Source: Liolophura sinensis (taxonomy: Eukaryota > Mollusca > Polyplacophora > Chitonida > Chitonidae). Taken from it: a stretch of DNA of 64,000 nt. The notes under the pieces are model-generated. The model was given only the letters and a program-made list of their open reading frames with translations, had not been told where the DNA came from and searched no databases. Below, piece after piece: positions 44,941 to 54,000 of the stretch. The translations under genes and the position numbers were made by a program. How positions within the stretch are numbered: the first letter of the stretch is position 1; each line of letters starts with the position of its first letter. The stretch lies in assembly GCF_032854445.1 (NCBI RefSeq), contig NC_088297.1, positions 1,462,639-1,526,638 of the forward strand. The letters run 5' to 3'.

Positions 44941-45162
44941 CAGGCCAAAGGAGCCATTGTGGTTGCTGTGAGCTCTAGTTCAGTTTACACTGGCTTCCCA
45001 TCTGGCTGTAGGTAAGAAAGGTCTGTCAGCCAGCTGCGGATGGTCGTGGGTTTCCTCGGGATCTGTCCGGTTTCCTTCTACCATAACTATGGCCGCCATC
45101 GCATAAGTGAAATACTATTGAGTACCGTGTAAAACATTAATCAAATGATTAAATAAATTATA
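44941..45162 (+). mobile_element. SINE, 5'-eroded
   Basis: Body boxes (CTGGCTTCCCATCTGGCTGT, GGATGGTCGTGGGTTTCCTC, GTGAAATACTATTGAGTACC) and a short AAATA tail are clear. The A box is not. It lies in the inferred first intron of the cysteine-rich peptide gene. Confidence 0.83.
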
Positions 45163-46004
45163 ACACGAATAAATTCGTCAAGAGCAAATGAACGTTAAAC
45201 AATGCACATTAGACATGTCGGGTCAACAGAACCGGTCTAAGCTTATACTTACTCAAAGTCCCTAAGAAGTGTATAACCCCTAGAGCGCGCAGAGCGGTAG
45301 TATAAATTGAACCAGATGAACACAGTGTGTTGTAAAGGATGACAAGCTCTAACATTGATCCTCTGATATGTTTTTTTAGAAAATCATTTCTCTTGGGCAT
45401 GGACGATAATCTCTTCCAAGCCACCTAAGAAGAGTAAGAATAACTAAGGTGCAATCAATCAACGTTCTTTGTGCAAGACGACACTAACACGATATCTACA
45501 CAAAACGACTTCATTTAAAGTTTGACTTTGATGATTCTACTTATTAACAATACTATAAATTAGTGTGTGCATATGTGGGAAATGTGACGAAATAGTGCGC
45601 CTGCTGTGGAATATATTAGGCCCCATTCAAAACAGACCAAAAGAATAACGAATGTTACACATGGATTTAATTCCATCTATTAATGATGTTCTCATGTCGA
45701 CCGTTTTCTGAACGTTTCTAAAACATCACTTAACTTTTCTGAGAATTTCTAATTCCGATTCTTGACTAAATTTTGGGACAATATTATCTATTCGCTAGAA
45801 AATGGACAAGGATTTCCTTTCAAAAAAATCTAAAATCAAATCTCATGAAATCAAATGCTATCGAATTCCGTGTGTACAATAATGTCTAGAATTTGAAGAA
45901 AGGGTAAAGTGGAAGAAATCTGAGTCTAATTACTAGAAGCTACAGAGCTATACTTATTGTTTAATCTGGGTTATTCTACAGGGGTTAATCTAATATATAT
46001 ATCT
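45163..46004. other. No recognisable gene (intron of the peptide gene)
   Basis: Contains a 71-codon minus frame at 45209-45424 without any known motif. If the three-exon model is right, this is intron 1 sequence. Confidence 0.4.
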
Positions 46005-46283
46005 TTTACTTTGTTGGGGGCCTCCGTGGCTCACCTGATTAACGGGCTTGCGCAGCGTAATGACCCAGGAGCCTCTCACCAATGTGGTCGCTGTGAGTTC
46101 AAGTCCAGCTCATACTGGCTTCCTTTCCAGCCGTGCGTGGGAAGGTCTGGCAACAACCTGCGGATCATTGCGGGTTTCTCCGGAGCTCTGACCGGTTTCT
46201 TCACACCATAATTCTGGTCGCAGGCATATAAGTGAAATACTCTTGAGTACAACACAATCAAATAAATAAATAAATTTACTTTG
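46005..46283 (+). mobile_element. SINE with a 9-bp target-site duplication
   Basis: Full-length element (46014-46274) with a mutated A box (TGGCTCACCTGA) and an intact B box GAGTTCAAGTCC. The exact direct repeat TTTACTTTG lies at 46005-46013 and 46275-46283. Confidence 0.94.
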
Positions 46284-46496
46284 ATCACTCAAATGATTAT
46301 TACATACACGAAGTTCAAGATATCTGGCCTAATAAAATTGGGTCATTAAAGTACGAAAACGGAGAAGATTCGTACAAATTCTTACAATCTGCTGTCTGCA
46401 GCGGTAATGGTTATTTTAACACTCTAAACAGCCCATATTCATCTTATAGAAAACAAATTATTTACATTTATCTGAGATTAGGAATAAGTAACTTAC

Positions 46497-46550
46497 CGAC
46501 GGTTACAGCCACACCGTCAGCATCAGGAACATCAGGGTCTTGCTCTCCAT
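46497..46550 (-). CDS. Candidate cystine-knot-like peptide, exon 1 (signal peptide), out of frame as assembled
   Basis: The ATG at 46548-46550 sits in an excellent initiation context (GACCATGG). It opens a hydrophobic, Met/Leu-rich stretch typical of a signal peptide. After 15 codons the frame hits TAA, eight bases before a strong donor (GTAAGT at 46491-46496). The exon is 54 bases long, whereas the phase of exon 2 demands one base more. The premature stop and the phase error therefore have the same size and sign. A single missing base would account for both, whether from assembly error, an allele or pseudogene decay. The alternative is that this ATG is unrelated. Confidence 0.5.
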
Positions 46551-46628
46551 GGTCGGTGTTCTTCTTGTTCTTGCGGTGACGTTAACGACAGTAGATTGAA
46601 CAGTGGATATCGTAACACCTTAAGCTCC

Positions 46629-46638
46629 ATATATTTAG
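46629..46638 (-). promoter_or_regulatory. TATA-like box of the peptide gene
   Basis: On the minus strand CTAAATATAT lies about 80 bases before the ATG of exon 1, which would place the transcript start near 46600 and give a 50-base leader. Confidence 0.35.
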
Positions 46639-47033
46639 GCACAAAGGTCATCAGATTACAGCAATGATTGCTCCTATTGGGTCCATAGTGGCAGTTTATC
46701 TGGTCAATTAAGACGTTTTGGGGAACGGTCAGTTTAGAGGACATTGACACCAGCAGTGTACCGAAGCTTAGAAGGAACAACTTTTGGGTGACAAAAATAA
46801 AAGAATAGCACATTGGTGGACTTTCCCATGACAAATCTGCTTTGGGTAAAATTATATGGAGTCATCAATTTAATACTCATTCATTTTTAGTCATGTTACA
46901 GAATGAAAAAGTCAGAATATAAATAATCGTTAAAAAGCAACAGGAACTCCTCCAGCGATGGCACCAGGTCACAAGATGAGGTTCATTTCAGTATCTTGAT
47001 TGATGGATTATTTATTCCTTTTGTGTATTTTGT

Positions 47034-47037
47034 GTAT

Positions 47038-47076
<39 letters not shown>

Positions 47077-47272
47077 TTTGATTGGCGTTTTACACCGTAC
47101 TCAACCATATTTCACTGATACGACAGCCACCATCATTATGTTGGGAACAAACCTGGTAGAGCCTGGGGAAAACCCTTGACCATCCGCAGAATTCTGTCAG
47201 GGCTTCCCACGTGCGGCCGTAGAGGAGGCCAGGATGAGCTGGACTTGAACTCACAGCGAACGCACAGGTGAG
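47034..47272 (-). mobile_element. SINE, minus strand, cut by the assembly gap
   Basis: A long (TTTA)n tail of about twelve units at 47034-47080 is followed by the body and GAGCTGGACTTGAACTCACAG. The head falls into the run of N. Confidence 0.9.
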
Positions 47273-47472
47273 NNNNNNNNNNNNNNNNNNNNNNNNNNNN
47301 NNNNNNNNNNNNNNNNNNNNNNNNNNNNNNNNNNNNNNNNNNNNNNNNNNNNNNNNNNNNNNNNNNNNNNNNNNNNNNNNNNNNNNNNNNNNNNNNNNNN
47401 NNNNNNNNNNNNNNNNNNNNNNNNNNNNNNNNNNNNNNNNNNNNNNNNNNNNNNNNNNNNNNNNNNNNNNNN
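47273..47472. other. Assembly gap, 200 N
   Basis: Exactly 200 undetermined bases, probably a fixed-size placeholder. Left of it is a SINE head; right of it a LINE begins mid-ORF, so both flanks are repetitive. Confidence 1.
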
Positions 47473-49119
47473 AAATTCTCAGCCACTAAAACGACAGGTA
47501 TTGTTTTTACAAACAGAAGAAAAGTGAATATTGAACTTTTCATAGGTAAAAAGAAAATTGAAATCAAAGAAAAAGTGAAATACCTAGGTATGATTCTTGA
47601 TAGTAGATTAACATGGAAAGACCATATTGATGACCTCACAATTAGATGCCAACGCGATCTCAATCTTATGAGATGCATTTCAGGCACTAAATGGGGAGCC
47701 AACAAAACCACACTCATAAAAATGTACCAGTGTCTAATTCGCTCCAAAATAGACTATGGTGCAATAGTCTATCAATCCGCGTGCAAAACTCTACTACAGC
47801 GAATTGATAGTATTCAATATTCTGCCTTAAAAGTAGCAACAGGAGCCTTCAAAGGCACTTCGCTTTGCAGTCTCCAAGTAGAAACACTTGAAAAACCCCT
47901 TCACCTTAGAAGAGAACAACTAACCCTCAAATATGCAGGAAAAATAAGCGCTTACGGTAATACACATCCATGTTACAATTTAATCCTCCCATATTCTGAA
48001 TATGAATATCTGGAAAAAAAATGGACAAAACACTCAGCTCCAATAGGATATGAAATCAACAGACTACTTTGCAAATATGACATTGCCTTGCCAAAGCAAC
48101 AAGAAAATGTATATCAACAACCCCCGTGGCTATTGCAAACTCCCCAAATAGACATTGCACTCCACGACCAAATTTCAAAACTGGAAAACCCAGTATATAT
48201 CAAAGCTCAAGCCTTAGAACACTTCCACGAACACTACAACGGTCATCTAAAAATATATACTGACGGATCTAAAAATGTGCAGGGTCACACTGGATCATCA
48301 TTTGCAATACCAGATCTAAACATAGTTAAAAACTATAAACTACCCAACCACCTCTCCGTCTATACTAGTGAATTAGTTGCAATTACAATGGCACTACAAT
48401 GGATTCTTGAGAACAAACCAAACCGAGTAGCCATACTAAGCGACTCCCTCAGCGGAATAATTTCCATCCAAAACTCCAAATCTGAGAGTAGACCAGACCT
48501 CCTACAAGAAATAATCTCGCTAACTGACAAAATACAGAAACAAAAAACCGACCTGACTCTAGCATGGGTTCCAGCACACGTTAATATTCGAGGAAATGAA
48601 ATTGCAGATCAGGCAGCAAAATCGAGCCTACGAAAATATGAACAAGATATAGACGTCCCCCTGAGCCAAAATGAAATATATACATTGATCAATACCCAAA
48701 TTAACAATCAGTGGAAAGAGGAATGGGATAAAGAATCCCGCGGACGGTGGCACTATAAAATATTAAACGGAACGATTACAAAATTAAATTCGTTCCAATT
48801 ATTGAATAACCAAGATGACAAAAACATATCACGCCTGAGACTAGGGAAAACAGGGCTCAAAGCACATCTAGCAACTATAATCCAAAATTCTTCACCAACT
48901 TGCCCAGCCTGTCAAGAGCATGATGAAACCATAGAGCACTATTTGCTACAATGTATTAAACACAGTAAAGAACGAAGACGATTGGCAGAATGCCTGCAAA
49001 TCTACAAATGTGAACTTGACCTTCAGACTATCCTTAACCCCAAACCACACCTGAGAGCACAAATATTCTCCTTACTAAAAGAATACATCAAATCGACGGG
49101 TTACGAAAGCCGAATCTGA
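47473..49119 (+). CDS. LINE ORF2: RT C-terminal part, RNase H, CCHC finger (5' end in gap)
   Basis: The frame is open from the first base after the gap; 548 codons remain. Residues about 1-160 are the thumb/connection region of a non-LTR reverse transcriptase (KYLGMILDSRLTWKDHI is the usual signature). The palm with its catalytic Asp pair is lost in the gap. RNase H follows with all acidic ligands visible: D264 (YTDGS), E300 (SEL), D324 (SDS) and D379 (NEIADQ), plus the WVPAHV histidine motif just before. A finger C-X2-C-X8-H-X4-C starts at residue 477. RT plus RNase H plus a terminal CCHC-type finger is typical of the I/Jockey-related superfamilies (I, Nimb, Loa, R1). It acts in target-primed reverse transcription in the nucleus. 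No frameshift or stop is seen, so the element is young. Confidence 0.92.
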   Translation, partial: KFSATKTTGIVFTNRRKVNIELFIGKKKIEIKEKVKYLGMILDSRLTWKDHIDDLTIRCQRDLNLMRCISGTKWGANKTTLIKMYQCLIRSKIDYGAIVYQSACKTLLQRIDSIQYSALKVATGAFKGTSLCSLQVETLEKPLHLRREQLTLKYAGKISAYGNTHPCYNLILPYSEYEYLEKKWTKHSAPIGYEINRLLCKYDIALPKQQENVYQQPPWLLQTPQIDIALHDQISKLENPVYIKAQALEHFHEHYNGHLKIYTDGSKNVQGHTGSSFAIPDLNIVKNYKLPNHLSVYTSELVAITMALQWILENKPNRVAILSDSLSGIISIQNSKSESRPDLLQEIISLTDKIQKQKTDLTLAWVPAHVNIRGNEIADQAAKSSLRKYEQDIDVPLSQNEIYTLINTQINNQWKEEWDKESRGRWHYKILNGTITKLNSFQLLNNQDDKNISRLRLGKTGLKAHLATIIQNSSPTCPACQEHDETIEHYLLQCIKHSKERRRLAECLQIYKCELDLQTILNPKPHLRAQIFSLLKEYIKSTGYESRI

Positions 49120-49642
49120 TAAAACACAATTGACCAACAACGGCGATACCTTGATTCTGAGGGCCGTTTCTGCTCTAGTCAACAATACGTCACCTTCTCT
49201 GATTAAAAACGGTGCATTCTCCGTAATTACCAAACACATATACTAACAACGGCGATACCTTGATTTTGAGGGCCGTCCATGAAACCAATCTGCAAAAACA
49301 TAGCACACGAAAACAATGTAACCACAAAAGTTGATAACTGTAGTAATTAATAATATTTCTCCATTAACTAATCTGCCCTCTTATTTGTTGTTATTTATCT
49401 ATTCTTATTAGTTGATATTTATTATCTATTTATTTACAAATGTGTATATATCATACGAGGGCAGACCCTCTATCAATTTCTGATTGGTAGGTATACCACT
49501 AATTTGCTCCTAAATATCTGTTTTATCAAATATCTTCTTGCTTAAGATATACATTATCTCATAAACAAAACACCTTCGCAAATCAAAAATACAACTATCT
49601 TGTATATTTGTTTTCTCTATTTGTTTTCACAGGGAAAAAAGG
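49120..49642 (+). other. LINE spacer between ORF2 and the SGNH ORF, with a 32-bp imperfect repeat
   Basis: Non-coding. Two copies of a 32-base phrase (ACAACGGCGATACCTTGATT followed by 'ctgagggccgt' or 'ttgagggccgt') lie about 110 bases apart. The region ends in TTGTTTTCTCTATTTGTTTTCACAG, a good-looking 3' splice site, 12 bases before the SGNH start codon. Confidence 0.7.
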
Positions 49643-50209
49643 ATGAAAATCTTTATTATCGGCAGCAGTTACGTTCATAGACTGGAGAATAGTATCCTTC
49701 GAAATTCGATCCCAAACTCTAGAATCGACTTTGGAACAGGCCAAGACATTCGGTTTTTTGGCATTGGGGGAGCTAGAGTTGGGACACTTAGATGCTCTGG
49801 AAGATTGGAAAGTCTCCTTCAGGAGACAAAACCTGACCTAGTTATCCTTCACATTGGGGGAAACGATGCGGACTCTCACAAATCAGCAGCAGCAATTTGC
49901 GCTGATATTTTAGACTATGTTGGTGCACTTAAAACGAAATTCCAAATTCCAAGGATCTACATCAGCCAGCTTCTTTACCGTCAGGTAACTCGGCGAATTT
50001 CGGTCCACATTTATAATACAAAAATCCATGAAATTAACAAGAAGCTGACAAACAACCAATTGGCCACCTTCTGGAGACACCGGGGACTGATCCGACCACA
50101 AAAACAAATTCTAACCAACGACGGAGTGCACCTAAACACTCTAGGCCAGGAACTGTTCTACCGGTCTATGAAACGTGCTGTCTGCGCCGCCATGGGAGGC
50201 AGAAAATAA
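49643..50209 (+). CDS. SGNH-hydrolase (GDSL-esterase-like) domain protein
   Basis: This 188-residue, single-domain protein has SGNH blocks in order. Block I is IIGSSYVHRL, with the nucleophile at Ser9 and the usual GDS as GSS. Block II is GIGGARVG (40-47), block III GGND (72-75), and block V DGVHL with Asp160 and His163. The fold hydrolyses esters and related substrates. In retrotransposons it is known from ORF1 of CR1-type LINEs and from an accessory ORF of Ngaro tyrosine-recombinase elements. Here it stands 3' of a LINE RNase H, on the same strand. The start codon follows a 3' splice-like signal, so it might instead be read from a spliced transcript or belong to a second, nested element. 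No signal peptide is evident. Confidence 0.8.
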   Translation: MKIFIIGSSYVHRLENSILRNSIPNSRIDFGTGQDIRFFGIGGARVGTLRCSGRLESLLQETKPDLVILHIGGNDADSHKSAAAICADILDYVGALKTKFQIPRIYISQLLYRQVTRRISVHIYNTKIHEINKKLTNNQLATFWRHRGLIRPQKQILTNDGVHLNTLGQELFYRSMKRAVCAAMGGRK

Positions 50210-50847
50210 AAATTGGAAATAGAGAAGGAAATCAATTAAAGAAGAAGACAGGGAAAACAATAAGAAGACCCATGGGACCAAAGAAACTTAACAACCAGGA
50301 AACGAAGACCAGAAACATGAAAGACATCATGACAATAGGACTATCTCTTGCTTCAACTAAGTGGATGAGGCCTGACATCCTTGCTCCTCATTTATACTTG
50401 TCGCACCTGTTACAGGCACAGGTTTCCAGTACGCTGGTTTTTCCTGGACGGCGTCCGGTATAAGTGGCGGGAGCTCCTTAACTCCACGCCACAGAGGAGG
50501 AAGCAAGAGAACAAAACTGTTAACCAATAAATAAAGGCACTACTGTTGTTTTCTCTCTGTGTAAATTTCTGTATAGGCAACTCATTGTAATCTTTTAATG
50601 CAGATCTATGTATTTCTAATGTAAAGATAACGTTAATCCCTGTAAATAGCTTACTATTTATCCCCTTTCTGTTAAATGACCATGGCAGCATTTGAACCTA
50701 TAGAATAAGCTGTAACATGCTACCACAAAGAGGTTAATCCCACTAATTGACTCATGTACATATGTAAATAGTATACAAACGCACTGCTGTTATGTAATCA
50801 AAATATTCATGTGTTAAAAAAAAAATAAATAAAACACTGATTTGATG

Positions 50848-50877
50848 GGCCACGATATCCGCCAGGAAAGTGGCCCT
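50848..50877 (+). other. LINE 3'-end stem-loop
   Basis: GGGCCAC and GTGGCCC form a perfect 7-bp stem around a 16-base loop, 25 bases before the A-rich terminus. Many LINEs carry a 3' hairpin recognised by their own reverse transcriptase; this is a candidate for that role. Confidence 0.55.
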
Positions 50878-50903
50878 AAAACCAGTAAATAAACGAAAAA
50901 AAA

Positions 50904-50971
50904 TTATAACATATAACACAAAGGTCCGCAGACTAACAGTACATGAAAACGTTAAATAGTCATACATAACA
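50904..50971 (-). repeat. 3' LTR remnant (68 bp)
   Basis: Identical over all 68 bases to 56903-56970. Cut at 50903/50904 by the A-rich end of the LINE. Confidence 0.93.
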
Positions 50972-50985
50972 CCCCCACCCTTCAG
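50972..50985 (-). promoter_or_regulatory. Polypurine tract
   Basis: On the minus strand TGAAGGGTGGGGG directly precedes the TGTTATG start of the 3' LTR, the expected site for plus-strand priming. Confidence 0.8.
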
Positions 50986-51084
50986 GGAAAGAAAGTTTTG
51001 CATAAAACTTTCTTTAACATATCCATAATCATGAATAATAATAACGTTTACCATAGTCTATAAAACAAAGCTGCAGAAAACCAA

Positions 51085-54000
51085 CTAGACACGTGACAAA
51101 CAATCAGCAATCACATTATCTTTCCCTTTTATGTGTCTAATCTCTAGATTAAATTCTTGCAAAAGCAAATTCCACCGTAACAATCTTCGGTTTTTACCTT
51201 TTAGTTTGTGCAAGAAGGTTAAGGGATTGTGATCTGTATACACAACAATGGGGTAACTTGACGAAGTCACGTATACTTCAAAATGCTGTAATGCTAGAAT
51301 CAAGGACAGACACTCCTTTTCTATTGTCGAATAATTTCTCTGGCACTTGTCAAATTTGCGAGAGAAAAACCATACAGGGTGATCAACGTGATCTGTTTCA
51401 TTTTCTTGTAACAAAACTGCCCCAGCAGATATATCACTAGCATCAACAGCTAGCTTAAATGGTAAATTAAAATCAGGTGCTACAAGTATGGGGCCGCTGC
51501 TTAGCATGGCCTTTAATCTATCAAAAGATCTCTGACACTCAATGGACCACAAGAATTTAGCACCTTTCTTTAACAGCTGAGTTAATGGCTCACTAACAAA
51601 TGAAAAGTTCCTACAGAACTTTCGATAATAACCTGCCATGCCCAAAAAACGCTTTAACTCTCTCTTACAACTTGGCACTGGAAAACAAGAGATAGCACTG
51701 ATTTTAGAATTAACAGGTTTTACCTGACCCTGTCCGACAACATGCCCTAGATATGTGACAAAAGCACAACCAAACTCACACTTGGCCAAATTTACTGTAA
51801 GATTGGCTTGGGACAGTCTCGCAAATAATGCCTCCATGATATTTAAATGTTCCTCCCAAGTGTCACTAAATATAATTACATCGTCGATGTAAACATGACA
51901 CCCTTTAAGGCCTGATGTAACGTTGTTCACAAGTCGTTGAAAGGTGGCAGGGCTGTTCTTCATCCCAAAGGGCATGACTTTGTACTGGTATAAACCATCT
52001 GGGGTAGCAAACGCTGGCACCTCACGAGCGCGCTGCGTGAGCGGTACTTGCCAAAATCCTTTCAATAGGTCAAACTTGGAGACAACGTTGGACTTTCCCA
52101 CGGCATCGATACAGTCGTCGATCCTTGGAATGGGAAAGTTGTCTGCTTTAGTGACGGCATTCACTTTGCGATAGTCTGTACACATACGGTACGTCCCTTC
52201 TGGTTTTGGCACAAGAATACAAGGTGAACTCCAGTTACTGTTACTGGGCTCGACCAGATCATTTTCCAGTAAATACTGAACTTCTTTTCTCAAGTATTCA
52301 GTTTTAGCTGGGTTCAGTCTGTATGGGTGTTGTTTAATCGGCTTGGAATCTCCAACTTCAACATCATGATAGATGGATTCAGTCCTGGTTGGAACATCAG
52401 GGAACAAATGTTCATATCGATGAACCAAATCCTTCAACTGCTGGCGTTGCTGATATTCCAGATGACCCAACACAGAATCAATGTCCTCAAGAATACTTGA
52501 ATTCTGGAGTTTGGCTGACCGGAACCTTAAGTCAAAATCTTGATCATCCCTAACAGCTGAATCAGGGCATAAGTTAGAGGTAACAACTCCACTAGGATGT
52601 ACAACATTGAGATCAGTGCTATCTCTGTCTACATATGGCTTTAACATGTTAATGTGACAAAGTTGTCCAGATTTGCGCCGATCAGGAGTGAAAATAATAT
52701 AATTAAGATCACTTAGCCTCTTGTCTACTACATAAGGTCCAAAATAACGAGCTTCAAGTGGCTTACCACTAACTGGAAGTAAGGCCAATACGTTCTGACC
52801 AACTTCAAATCTGCGTCTTACTGTCTCTTTGTCATACTTAGTTTTCATACTCTTCTGAGAAGCTGTAAGATTCTCTCTGGCTAACTCACATACTCTGTTG
52901 AGCTTAGTACGAAAACTTGATACATACTGTAATAGGTTAACATTGTCACTATCACCAGACACAAACTTTTCCTTGAACAACTGTAGTGGACCACGCACAG
53001 TATGGCCAAACACAAGCTCAAATGGACTAAATCTAAGTGACTCTTGTACAGACTCTCTTACAGCAAACATTAACAAAGGTACACCCTCGTCCCAATCTTC
53101 CCCTGTCTCAAAGCAGTAAGTTCTTATCATACTTTTCAGTGTCTGATGGAATCTCTCTAGTGCTCCTTGACTTTGTGGGTGATAAGCTGAGGATTTATAC
53201 TGGCTAATACCTAGCTCATGCATAACTTGTTGGAACACACCAGACATGAAATTTGAACCCTGGTCTGACTGTACTGACTTAGGCAGACCAAACATGGTGA
53301 AGAACTTAACTAAAGCCTTAATTACAGTCTTGGCAGTAATATTCCTTAGTGGAATTGCCTCTGGGAAACGAGTTGAAGTACACATTATGGTTAACATATA
53401 CTGATTTCCAGACTTTGTCTTAGGTAGCGGACCAACACAATCTATTAAGATTCTACTGAAGGGCTCACCAATTGCAGGAATAGGCCTCAAGGCTGCCTTG
53501 GGGATTGTCTGGTTAGGTTTCCCCACTAACTGACATGCATGACAAGACCTGCAAAATTCAGTAACATCTTTCCTTATTCCTGGCCAATAAAAATGACTGA
53601 GAATCTTATGATAGGTCTTATTAACACCTAAATGACCTGCTAACGGCGTTTCATGCGCTATAGTCAGTATGTCTTTACGATAAGGCTTGGGCACAACTAC
53701 CTGATGCTTAATTGCCCATTCATCCTCCAACGAAACATCGGGAGGCCTCCACTGCCGCATCAATATGCCAGACTTGACATAGTAGTAGCATGGGTCAGGT
53801 AAAGATTCACCATCTTTAGCTGCATCATTAAACAAGCAAGAAATACTTGGATCACTGTGTTGTTCAGCAATCAACTCAGTCCTACAAAATGGCTGATCAC
53901 CACTAACAAAATTAGTATCTACTTCCTGCTGGCTGTCTAGTTTGGAAGAATCTCCATCCAACATTTTGTTGAGAAAAGTCTCACTCAAATCAACAATACT

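Larger units (their letters stand above)
47473..50902 (+). mobile_element. LINE (I-like, RNase H-bearing), 3' portion with a second ORF
   Basis: The element emerges from the gap inside its reverse-transcriptase ORF and continues through RNase H and a CCHC finger. It then has a ~520-base spacer, an SGNH-hydrolase ORF and a ~690-base 3' region. That region holds a perfect 7-bp stem (GGGCCAC / GTGGCCC, 50848-50877) and ends CCAGTAAATAAACGAAAAAAAA. The A-rich end directly abuts 68 bases of the LTR of the neighbouring element, which it has split. In the spacer the phrase ACAACGGCGATACCTTGATT recurs at about 49137 and 49246. Whether the SGNH ORF belongs to the same element is inferred from the absence of any other boundary. 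Confidence 0.8.

Noticed and set aside
47268-47489. Open frames across the N run
   Set aside because: Undetermined bases translated as X; no evidence.
50752-51054. 100-codon minus frame
   Set aside because: Covers the polypurine tract, LTR remnant and LINE tail; chance frame.
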